A DNA stretch of 14,900 bases from Bacillota bacterium. GTDB lineage: Bacteria > Bacillota > UBA4882 > UBA8346. The position numbers were made by a program, and so were the translations under genes. Position 1 is the first letter of the stretch; every line of letters begins with the position of its first letter. Location: positions 1-14,900 of the forward strand of contig JAEYRN010000067.1 in NCBI GenBank assembly GCA_023435565.1. Reading direction: 5' to 3'. A model generated the notes under the pieces. It saw nothing but the letters and a program-made list of their open reading frames with translations, was not told the DNA's origin and searched no databases. Below, piece by piece: positions 7,279 to 13,579 of the stretch.

Positions 7279-10200
7279 TTAGACTTCTCCTATTAAGTCT
7301 TCTTCAAATGCTTCCTCAAAGATTTCTTCATCTTCTTCGTCAAAGGAATTTTCACCATTCTCAACGTCTTCAAGCTCTTCATCAAAGACAGCTTCAGCCG
7401 GAGCTTCAATCTCTAACCCTAGTTCTTTAGCCATCTCTTTAACATCTTCATCTTCTTCTTTAATCTGAACTTCTTGAGCTTCTTCGGTTAAAACCTTAAC
7501 ATCCAAACAAAGACTTTGTAATTCTTTAATTAATACCTTAAAGGATTCCGGAACGCCGGGTTCAGGAACATTTTCACCCTTAACGATAGCTTCATAGGTT
7601 TTAACACGACCGATAACATCGTCGGATTTTACAGTCAGAAGCTCTTGTAAAGTATAAGCCGCTCCGTAAGCCTCCAAAGCCCAAACCTCCATCTCTCCAA
7701 AACGCTGTCCTCCAAATTGGGCTTTTCCGCCTAACGGTTGCTGGGTAACTAAAGAGTATGGGCCGGTAGAACGAGCATGGATTTTATCGTCTACCAAATG
7801 GGCTAATTTCAACATATAAACATACCCGACCGTTACGGGATTGTCAAAAGGTTGCCCGGAACGACCGTCGTAAAGTTGGGTTTTCCCAATTTTAGGTAGA
7901 TTGGCTTTCTCAAAAGTCTCCAGAATCTCTTTTTCAGTAGCTCCACCGAAAACCGGCGTAGCAACGTGAAAACCTAATGTTTTGGCTGCCCATCCCAAGT
8001 GAGTCTCTAAAATCTGGCCTAGATTCATTCGGGAAGGCACTCCCAATGGATTTAAAACAATCTGGACCGGAGTCCCATCAGGTAAAAAAGGCATATCTTC
8101 CACAGGTAAGATTTTGGCGATAACACCCTTATTGCCATGACGGCCAGCCATTTTATCGCCCTCGGAAATTTTACGTTTTTGGGCAATATAGACTCGGACC
8201 AGACGATTAACCCCAGGTGCTAATTCGTCCCCGTTTTCTCTTGAGAATACTTTAACATCTATAATTCGTCCTGATTCACCGTGAGGTACTCTAAGCGAAG
8301 TATCACGAACTTCCCGGGCTTTTTCCCCGAAAATCGCTCTAAGCAATCGTTCCTCGGCAGTAAGTTCGGTTTCTCCTTTTGGGGTAACCTTACCTACTAA
8401 AATATCTCCCGGCCTAACTTCGGCGCCAATTCGAATTATACCTTGTTCATCCAAATCGTCTAAAGCGCCTTCGCCAACATTAGGTATATCTCTGGTAATC
8501 TCTTCGGCCCCCAGCTTAGTATCGCGCGCTTCCGCTTCATATTCTTCAATATGAACGGAGGTGAACACATCGCCGATAACCAGTTCTTCACTTATTAAAA
8601 TAGCATCTTCGTAATTGTAACCTTCCCAAGGCATAAAAGCGACTAAAATATTTCTACCTAAAGCCAGTTCGCCTTGATCAGTAGAAGGTCCATCAGCAAT
8701 TACCTCTTTGGCTTCTACAATCTGGCCTTCCATTACAATCGGCCTTTGGTTAATACAAGTACCCTGATTCGAGCGCTCAAATTTTAGTAGTTTATACGAG
8801 TCAATACCTTTATCAGTTTTGATCCGAATTTCATCTCCGGTAACTTTGACAACAGTACCCTTTCTCTTGGCTAAAACCACTACTCCGGAATCAACCGCTG
8901 CTTTATATTCCATTCCTGTCCCAACTAAAGGAGCATCGGTTTTTAAAAGAGGCACCGCTTGACGTTGCATATTCGAACCCATCAAAGCCCGGTTAGCATC
9001 ATCATTTTCTAAAAAAGGAATTAAGGCGGTAGCGATACTCACCAATTGTTTGGGGGAAACATCCATTAATTGGACCTGGTTACTGGGAATTTCCAAGATA
9101 TCTTCCCGATGCCGGACTGAAACCCGGCTATGAATAAATTCTCTCGTCTCAAGGTCAAACGGTTCATTCGCCTGTGCTACAATATATTTATCTTCTTCAT
9201 CCGCCGTTAGGTAGATAATTTCGTCGCTAACTTTACTGTCAATAACCCGGCGGTATGGGGTCTCGATAAAACCATATTCATTAATCCGGGCAAAAGTAGT
9301 TAGTGAACCAATTAATCCGATATTGGGACCTTCAGGGGTTTCAATCGGACACATTCTTCCATAGTGGGAATGGTGCACGTCCCGCACCTCGAACCCGGCA
9401 CGTTCCCTGGATAAACCACCCGGTCCAAGAGCGGAAAGCCTCCGTTTATGGGTCAACTCTGCTAACGGATTGGTTTGGTCCATAAACTGCGACAATTGAC
9501 TGGAACCGAAAAATTCTTTAATTGCCGCAACTACCGGTCTAATATTTATTAAAGCTTGGGGTGTAATAACTTCTACATCCTGAATAGTCATTCTTTCCCG
9601 AACAACTCTTTCCATTCTGGCAAGCCCTATTCGGAACTGATTTTGAAGTAATTCTCCCACGGATTTTAAACGACGATTTCCCAAATGATCAATATCGTCT
9701 ACTTCTCCATTACCCTCATGAAGATTTAAAATATATTTTACTACTTCTATTACATCTTCTTTAGTAAGAACTTTAACTGCTTCCTGTCCGGAAATTTCGT
9801 TCCCATCGACATCGACGAAAGGTTTAACGGTTTTTGCGGGTAAATTTAAACCTAATTTTTTATTAAGTTTATATCGCCCCACCGGAGCCAAGTCATAACG
9901 TTTAGGATCAAAAAATAAGGTTTCAAACAAAGTACGAGCGCTATCAACGGTAGGCGGTTCACCAGGGCGGAGCCGTTTGTATATTTCAATTAGAGCTTCT
10001 TCTTCACTTTGAGTATTATCCCGTTCCAAAGTTAATTTAATGCTTTCGTGACCGTCAAACAACTCGGTAAGTTGATAATTATTCCCTAATCCTAAGGATT
10101 TGAGCAGAATTGTAACCGGTAGCTTTCTGGTACGATCGATTCTGACATATAAAATGTCATTTCCATCAAATTCAAACTCAAGCCAAGCTCCGCGATTAGG

Positions 10201-10680
10201 AATAATACTAGCCGAATATAAATACTTTCCAGTCGTATCCTGGGTCCTACCAAAATAAACTCCCGGAGAACGGACTAGCTGACTAACGATTACCCGTTCA
10301 GCTCCATTAATAATAAAGGTGCCTTTTTCGGTCATCAAAGGGAAATCACCCATAAATACTTCTTGTTCTTTAACCTCACCCGTCTCTTTATTTATCAAAC
10401 GGGCTCTGACACGCAAAGGCGCCGCAAAAGTAACGTCCCGTTTTTTACACTCTTCAACGGGATATTTGGGTTCGCCTAAAACATAATCAATAAACTCTAA
10501 AACAAGGTTGCCGGTAAAATCCTGAATTGGTGAGATGTCCCGAAACATCTCGCGTAATCCTTCATCTAAAAACCATTGGTATGATTTTTGCTGCACTTCA
10601 ATGAGGTTTGGCATGTCTAAAATCTCATCGATTTTACCAAAGCTTAACCGTTCCTGGTGTTTCTTTACGGTTTCTTGCAA
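7279..10680 (-). CDS. rpoB: DNA-directed RNA polymerase subunit beta
   Basis: The second large core subunit and the target of rifamycins. The 1133-residue product shows the rifampicin region from SSQLSQFMDQ through LTHKRRLSALGPGG. The residues matching E. coli Q513, D516, H526, R529 and S531 are the sensitive-type ones (Q398, D401, H411, R414, S416). GDKMAGRHGNKG, near the active site, is at 841-852. The last 68 residues (about 1066-1133) form a very acidic tail with 32 Asp/Glu and 3 Lys. The start is uncertain: TTG at 10678-10680 sits 8 bases after AGAGG, the spacing its neighbours use, whereas GTG at 10687-10689 overlaps that site; I prefer the TTG. The gene has its own promoter region and a leader of about 300 bases. 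Confidence 0.97.
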   Translation of the reverse strand: MQETVKKHQERLSFGKIDEILDMPNLIEVQQKSYQWFLDEGLREMFRDISPIQDFTGNLVLEFIDYVLGEPKYPVEECKKRDVTFAAPLRVRARLINKETGEVKEQEVFMGDFPLMTEKGTFIINGAERVIVSQLVRSPGVYFGRTQDTTGKYLYSASIIPNRGAWLEFEFDGNDILYVRIDRTRKLPVTILLKSLGLGNNYQLTELFDGHESIKLTLERDNTQSEEEALIEIYKRLRPGEPPTVDSARTLFETLFFDPKRYDLAPVGRYKLNKKLGLNLPAKTVKPFVDVDGNEISGQEAVKVLTKEDVIEVVKYILNLHEGNGEVDDIDHLGNRRLKSVGELLQNQFRIGLARMERVVRERMTIQDVEVITPQALINIRPVVAAIKEFFGSSQLSQFMDQTNPLAELTHKRRLSALGPGGLSRERAGFEVRDVHHSHYGRMCPIETPEGPNIGLIGSLTTFARINEYGFIETPYRRVIDSKVSDEIIYLTADEEDKYIVAQANEPFDLETREFIHSRVSVRHREDILEIPSNQVQLMDVSPKQLVSIATALIPFLENDDANRALMGSNMQRQAVPLLKTDAPLVGTGMEYKAAVDSGVVVLAKRKGTVVKVTGDEIRIKTDKGIDSYKLLKFERSNQGTCINQRPIVMEGQIVEAKEVIADGPSTDQGELALGRNILVAFMPWEGYNYEDAILISEELVIGDVFTSVHIEEYEAEARDTKLGAEEITRDIPNVGEGALDDLDEQGIIRIGAEVRPGDILVGKVTPKGETELTAEERLLRAIFGEKAREVRDTSLRVPHGESGRIIDVKVFSRENGDELAPGVNRLVRVYIAQKRKISEGDKMAGRHGNKGVIAKILPVEDMPFLPDGTPVQIVLNPLGVPSRMNLGQILETHLGWAAKTLGFHVATPVFGGATEKEILETFEKANLPKIGKTQLYDGRSGQPFDNPVTVGYVYMLKLAHLVDDKIHARSTGPYSLVTQQPLGGKAQFGGQRFGEMEVWALEAYGAAYTLQELLTVKSDDVIGRVKTYEAIVKGENVPEPGVPESFKVLIKELQSLCLDVKVLTEEAQEVQIKEEDEDVKEMAKELGLEIEAPAEAVFDEELEDVENGENSFDEEDEEIFEEAFEEDLIGEV

Positions 10681-10836
10681 ACTACTCACCTCTTCAGAAT
10701 TTGGTACAATCAGAACTTAACTCAATCTTTAATTGTCTTAATAACTTTTAAAACTATAATATCGAAACAGGTAATCCTAAACTTTGAGCGAATATCTTAA
10801 CTGTAGAATTCTGCTATCTATATATAAACAGATAAA

Positions 10837-10862
10837 AGCAAGGTAACATTGTTATCCTCGCT
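10837..10862 (-). promoter_or_regulatory. Hairpin in the rpoB leader, possible attenuator
   Basis: On the minus-strand RNA, AGCGAGGAUAAC pairs with GUUACCUUGCU across a 3-base AAU loop: 11 pairs including one G-U wobble, with a single bulged A. The stem is followed by UUUUAUCUGUUUAUAUAU, a modest U-rich tract. The wobble pair means the fold is better as minus-strand RNA than as its complement. It could be a weak terminator or pause site ahead of rpoB; regulation is inferred only from position. Confidence 0.4.
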
Positions 10863-10931
10863 TACGCTTTCGATAGTATTGTATAAAAAAAATAATTTGT
10901 GATTCAGTTCTTCTCAGCCCACATTTCCAAA

Positions 10932-10960
10932 ATTTTAATTACTTAAACTAAAATTTTCAA
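10932..10960 (-). promoter_or_regulatory. Second promoter candidate for rpoBC (P2)
   Basis: On the minus strand: -35 TTGAAA (10960-10955), a 17-base spacer, and -10 TAAAAT (10937-10932), each hexamer one mismatch from consensus. The expected start is near 10925. It has no TG extension and lies in very AT-rich DNA, partly inside a 9-bp AAAATTTTA inverted repeat (10929-10957), so a chance match is possible. Confidence 0.45.
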
Positions 10961-10989
10961 GTTTTTTCTTCGGATACCAGCAGATAATA

Positions 10990-11018
10990 ATATTATCATA
11001 GCTATTGACAAATGTCAA
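10990..11018 (-). promoter_or_regulatory. Main promoter of rpoBC (P1)
   Basis: On the minus strand: a perfect -35 TTGACA (11018-11013), a 17-base spacer, and -10 TAATAT (10995-10990) with a TG extension (TGA-TAATAT). The expected start is near 10983, about 300 bases before the rpoB start codon. The -35 lies just 8 bases past the stem of the rplL terminator, so termination and restart are packed into about 60 bases. An 18-base inverted repeat covers the -35. Confidence 0.75.
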
Positions 11019-11020
11019 TA
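11003..11020. repeat. Inverted repeat over the rpoB -35 box, possible operator
   Basis: TATTGACAAATGTCAATA has two perfect 8-base arms around a 2-base centre. It contains the whole -35 of P1. On the plus strand the same TTGACA lacks a -10 at the right distance, so it is not a divergent promoter. It could be a repressor or activator site, or a by-product of the promoter sequence. Confidence 0.35.
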
Positions 11021-11053
11021 ATAAAATTCAGAGGGGTTATAAACCCCTCTGAA
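11019..11053 (-). terminator. Intrinsic terminator after rplL
   Basis: On the minus strand TTCAGAGGGGTT pairs perfectly over 12 bp with AACCCCTCTGAA around a TAT loop, and is followed by TTTTATTATT. It starts 12 bases after the rplL stop codon. A terminator or partial attenuator between rplL and rpoB is known in other bacteria, where it lets stalk proteins be made in excess over RNA polymerase. How leaky this one is cannot be told from sequence. Confidence 0.85.
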
Positions 11054-11065
11054 AAAACGCAGATA

Positions 11066-11440
11066 TTACTTAAGTTCAATAGTAGCTCCGGCTTCCTCGA
11101 GTTTCTTCTTAAGTTCCTCGGCATCCTTCTTAGGCATAGCTTCTTTAACGGTTTTAGGAGCGCCATCAACCAAATCTTTAGCTTCTTTTAGACCTAAACC
11201 GGTTGCTTCGCGGACAACTTTGATTACTTGAATTTTTTGAGCGCCGGCGTTAGCCAATACTACATCAAACTCGGTTTTCTCAGCAGCAGGGGCAGCTCCA
11301 GTAGCCGGGGCGGCAGCAGCAACTGCAACCGGTGCAGCGGCGGAAACACCAAACTCTTCTTCAAATGCTTTTACCAGTTCGTTTAGTTCAAGAACGCTCA
11401 TACCTTTTACTATTTCTAATACATCATTTACTTTCGACAT
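11066..11440 (-). CDS. rplL: 50S ribosomal protein L7/L12
   Basis: L7/L12 is the multi-copy stalk protein that recruits and activates the translation GTPases, including EF-G and EF-Tu encoded in this window. The 124-residue product has the expected three parts: an N-terminal dimerisation helix region that docks on L10 (residues 1 to about 32), a flexible hinge rich in Ala, Pro and Val (about 33-53), and a C-terminal domain beginning EKTEFDVVL and ending AGATIELK, with the KVVREATGLGLKEAKDLVD helices that contact GTPases. The start is ATG at 11438-11440, about 9 bases after AAGGAGG. It follows rplJ by 56 bases with no terminator between them, matching co-expression of the L10-L7/L12 complex. 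Confidence 0.98.
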   Translation of the reverse strand: MSKVNDVLEIVKGMSVLELNELVKAFEEEFGVSAAAPVAVAAAAPATGAAPAAEKTEFDVVLANAGAQKIQVIKVVREATGLGLKEAKDLVDGAPKTVKEAMPKKDAEELKKKLEEAGATIELK

Positions 11441-11496
11441 TCTATAATTCCTCCTTAAATAATAAAAATAATCGTTTGTTATCCAAAATCACTACA

Positions 11497-12018
11497 TCAT
11501 TCGCCTGCTTTTTGTTTCCGTACCGCTTCAACCGCATAAGTTAAGTTACGAAGCGGACCGGAAAGAACCGTAGCCAATCCACGCAAAGGAGCTTGAAGCA
11601 CACCAGCCACTTGGCCAAGAAGCACTTCCCGCGAAGGCAAATTAGCTAAATTTTTAACTGCAGCGATGTCGATGACTTTGCCTTCTAAAACTCCGCCTTT
11701 TAATTCTAACTTTTTGTGTTCTTTAGCAAAATCAGCTAGAATCTTTGCAGGAACAACCACATCATTGATACCAAAAGCTAATGCGGTTGGCCCGCTTAAA
11801 TACTGGTCCAATCCGTCAATATTAGCAGCTTTAGCAGCTCTACTGGTTAGGGTGTTTTTAACAACTTTATATTCAACACCGGCTTCGCGTAATTTCTTTC
11901 TTAATTCAGTGACTTCTTCAACGTTAAGCCCACGATAATCAGCTAATATTACCGATTTGGATACGGCAAACTTTTGTTGTACTTCACTAACTGTCGCCTC
12001 TTTTTCCGGCCTTGCCAT
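11497..12018 (-). CDS. rplJ: 50S ribosomal protein L10
   Basis: L10 anchors the L7/L12 dimers to the large subunit, and the L10-L7/L12 complex also binds its own mRNA leader in bacteria. The 173-residue product has the family N-terminal domain (LADYRGLNVEEVTELRKKLREAG at about 26-48, then VVKNTL) that binds 23S rRNA, and a C-terminal helical arm from about residue 130 (LLGQVAGVLQAPLRGLATVLSGPLRNL) that carries L7/L12. The start is ATG at 12016-12018, 7 bases after AAGGAGG. Upstream lies a 262-base gap with a recognisable L10 leader and a terminator, so expression is probably feedback controlled. Confidence 0.98.
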   Translation of the reverse strand: MARPEKEATVSEVQQKFAVSKSVILADYRGLNVEEVTELRKKLREAGVEYKVVKNTLTSRAAKAANIDGLDQYLSGPTALAFGINDVVVPAKILADFAKEHKKLELKGGVLEGKVIDIAAVKNLANLPSREVLLGQVAGVLQAPLRGLATVLSGPLRNLTYAVEAVRKQKAGE

Positions 12019-12127
12019 TTTTACACCTCCTTAATTGTTAAATAACTATCCATATCAACTCTTCATGCTGAGAAAAAATGATCCGAACTACATTTGATAG
12101 ATATTCATCATTATCTAATTGAACATT

Positions 12128-12153
12128 AAAAAAACCCCCATAGATACTGGAGG
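12128..12153 (-). terminator. Attenuator terminator in the rplJL leader
   Basis: On the minus strand CCTCCA pairs with TGGGGG (one wobble) around a 7-base loop and is followed by seven Ts. It stands 109 bases before rplJ, after the L10-binding domain, so it would stop transcripts before the gene. Seven bases of its loop and 3' arm, TCTATGG (12144-12138), are perfectly complementary to CCATAGA (12253-12247) at the start of the leader, giving an alternative pairing that would open the terminator. Confidence 0.75.
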
Positions 12154-12195
12154 TCTTTTATAAGTCAAAATGACTTATCTAAGCAAGTTTTAATA

Positions 12196-12254
12196 CATCC
12201 AGCCTCGGTAGGCGGTCTAACCATTATGCCCAAAGGGCGCCTACTGTCTATGGC
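12196..12254 (-). ncRNA. Ribosomal protein L10 leader (binding domain)
   Basis: On the minus strand the segment starts with CCATAGACAGTAGGCGCC, continues through GGGCATAATGG and ends CCGCCTACCGAGG. These are the conserved blocks of the bacterial L10 leader, with the stem GTAGGCG/CGCCTAC closing it. In Bacillus subtilis the L10-L12 complex binds such a leader and lowers rplJL expression by attenuation. Here an 8-bp hairpin with a 3-base loop (12160-12178) and the terminator at 12128-12153 follow, so the same logic is likely. The family call rests on motif recognition by eye. Confidence 0.8.
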
Positions 12255-12279
12255 AAAAAAGCTATTAATTTAAAAATAG
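12255..12279 (-). terminator. Weak hairpin with T-tract after rplA
   Basis: Directly after the rplA stop codon, CTATT and AATAG form a 5-bp stem around an 8-base loop, then CTTTTTT follows. The stem is AT-rich and weak, so it may only slow polymerase or trim the 3' end. It lies just before the L10 leader. Confidence 0.3.
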
Positions 12280-12280
12280 T

Positions 12281-12991
12281 TTAGTGTTCTGCAGCTGTTT
12301 GAGCGGCCAACAAAGGTGAAATCCTCACGCCGGGACCCATTGTCGAAGAAATGACCACGCTTTTAATGTAAGTCCCTTTTGCTGAAGCAGGTTTGGCTTT
12401 AACAATAACATCCAACAAAGCACGAAAATTACGTACTAATTTTTCAACATCAAAGGATACTTTGCCGATCGGAACATGGACAATACCAGTTTTATCAACC
12501 CGATATTCGACTTTTCCAGCTTTAATTTCTTTAACGGCTTTAGCAACGTCCATTGTTACAGTACCGGTTTTCGGGTTGGGCATTAAACCTTTCGGACCTA
12601 AAATTTTCCCTAATTTACCAACCGCGCCCATCATATCCGGAGTAGCAACAGCTACATCGAATTCCATCCAACCTTTTTGGATTTCTTCAATCAAATCCTC
12701 GGCGCCAACTTTTTCAGCTCCTGCTTCTTGTGCTTCCTTGGCTTTTTCACCCTTAGCAAACACCGCCACCCGGACGGTTCTACCGGTTCCAAACGGTAAA
12801 GCAACCGCTCCACGGATTTGCTGATCAGCATGTCTGGGGTCAACTCCCAAACGGATGGCAACTTCGATTGATTCGTCAAACTTGCCCTTCGGCATACTTT
12901 TAACCAAATTTAAAGCTTCGGTTGGATCATATAATTTTGTGGTCTCAACTAATTTAGCAGCTTCCGTATATCTTTTACCATGCTTTGGCAT
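12281..12991 (-). CDS. rplA: 50S ribosomal protein L1
   Basis: L1 forms the mobile L1 stalk of the large subunit, helps release deacylated tRNA from the E site, and in many bacteria represses its own mRNA by binding an rRNA-like site. The 236-residue product is full length: an N-terminal half-domain (MPKHGKRY onward), the inserted middle domain with KILGPKGLMPNPKTGTV (about 129-145), and the C-terminal TYIKSVVISSTMGPGVRI. The start is ATG at 12989-12991, 7 bases after GAGGAGG. It follows rplK by 101 bases, and that gap carries an L1-type binding motif whose end is one base from the ribosome binding site. Confidence 0.98.
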   Translation of the reverse strand: MPKHGKRYTEAAKLVETTKLYDPTEALNLVKSMPKGKFDESIEVAIRLGVDPRHADQQIRGAVALPFGTGRTVRVAVFAKGEKAKEAQEAGAEKVGAEDLIEEIQKGWMEFDVAVATPDMMGAVGKLGKILGPKGLMPNPKTGTVTMDVAKAVKEIKAGKVEYRVDKTGIVHVPIGKVSFDVEKLVRNFRALLDVIVKAKPASAKGTYIKSVVISSTMGPGVRISPLLAAQTAAEH

Positions 12992-13006
12992 TTAATTACC
13001 TCCTCA

Positions 13007-13035
13007 GTGGTGTAACGGAATATTATTCCTCCCAC
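13007..13035 (-). promoter_or_regulatory. L1-binding site mimic in front of rplA
   Basis: On the minus strand GTGG pairs with CCAC, enclosing an asymmetric internal loop (GA against GTTACA) and a GGAAT/ATTCC stem with an AAT loop. The pattern UGGGAGG ... CCAC matches the L1 site of 23S rRNA (GGUGGGAGG ... AUACCACC in E. coli). It ends one base before the GAGGAGG of rplA, so bound L1 would directly cover the ribosome binding site. Confidence 0.7.
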
Positions 13036-13036
13036 A

Positions 13037-13073
13037 TATTTCGGAATGTTCCAATTTAGAACATACTGAAATA
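13037..13073 (-). promoter_or_regulatory. Two-stem hairpin in the rplK-rplA gap
   Basis: On the minus strand TATTTC/GAAATA and ATGTTC/GAACAT form two perfect 6-bp stems separated by a 3-by-3 internal loop (AGT against TCC) under a 7-base loop. It stands directly upstream of the L1-type motif. No T-tract follows, so it is not a terminator. It may be a processing site or part of the L1 regulatory fold; its role is unknown. Confidence 0.45.
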
Positions 13074-13092
13074 GTTTTACCCTATTATATAA

Positions 13093-13518
13093 TTAATCTT
13101 CTACTACAATACCCATACTACGAGCAGTACCTGAAACCATACTCATAGCAGCCTCAACACTTGCTGCATTAAGATCCGGCATTTTTAATTCCGCAATTTC
13201 ACGGACTTTTGATTTACTGATGGTTCCAACTTTGGTTTTGTTGGGAACTCCGGAACCCTTCTCCAAATTAATTGCTTTTAAAATTAATACAGGAACCGGT
13301 GGAGTTTTACAGATAAAAGTAAACGAACGATCTTCATAAACCGTGATTACGACAGGAATAATCATTCCAGCCTGATTAGCGGTCCGTTCGTTAAAAGTTT
13401 TACAAAACTCCATAATATTAACGCCGTGCTGTCCTAGGGCAGGGCCTACGGGCGGAGCCGGATTTGCTTTACCAGCCGGGACTTGTAGTTTAATCATTCC
13501 CGTAATCTTTTTAGCCAT
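13093..13518 (-). CDS. rplK: 50S ribosomal protein L11
   Basis: L11 binds the GTPase-associated region of 23S rRNA at the stalk base, is the partner of thiostrepton-type antibiotics, and is needed for RelA activation where RelA is present. The 141-residue product has the conserved N-terminal VPAGKANPAPPVGPALGQHG (residues 13-32), with its prolines intact, and the C-terminal domain ending GTARSMGIVVED. Residues 75-87 read VPVLILKAINLEK, where most relatives have a close variant of AAVLLKKAAGI-E; the reading frame through this stretch is clean. The start is ATG at 13516-13518, 9 bases after AAGGAGG. It follows nusG by 61 bases and has an L1-type site in its leader. Confidence 0.97.
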   Translation of the reverse strand: MAKKITGMIKLQVPAGKANPAPPVGPALGQHGVNIMEFCKTFNERTANQAGMIIPVVITVYEDRSFTFICKTPPVPVLILKAINLEKGSGVPNKTKVGTISKSKVREIAELKMPDLNAASVEAAMSMVSGTARSMGIVVED

Positions 13519-13544
13519 TGCCCTTCACCTCCTTAGAATATAAT

Positions 13545-13572
13545 GTGGTTATAACGGGGGTTACCCTCCCAC
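13545..13572 (-). promoter_or_regulatory. L1-binding site mimic in front of rplK
   Basis: On the minus strand GTGGGAGGG, a short hairpin, then CCGTTATAACCAC. GTGG pairs with CCAC and the loop strands GA and GTTATAA lie between the outer and inner stems, as in the 23S rRNA site of L1. It begins 7 bases after the nusG stop and ends 10 bases before the AAGGAGG of rplK. L1 repression of an rplKA message is well known in bacteria; this is the likely operator. Confidence 0.7.
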
Positions 13573-13579
13573 TTGCCTA

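Larger units (their letters stand above)
10681..11065 (-). other. Non-coding region between rplL and rpoB
   Basis: This 385-base stretch has no plausible gene on either strand. In the direction of transcription it holds a 12-bp terminator hairpin after rplL, a consensus promoter whose -35 directly follows the T-tract, a second AT-rich promoter candidate, then a leader of roughly 240-300 bases with a 26-base hairpin near its middle, and finally the weak AGAGG binding site of rpoB. The leader is AT-rich and has no start codon with a good ribosome binding site. Its length is unusual for a simple untranslated region and suggests a regulatory RNA, though I recognise no known family. Confidence 0.7.

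Noticed and set aside
12393..12824. Plus-strand open frame of 143 codons inside rplA
   Set aside because: It is antisense to a full-length conserved L1 gene and has no supported ribosome binding site or recognisable domain.
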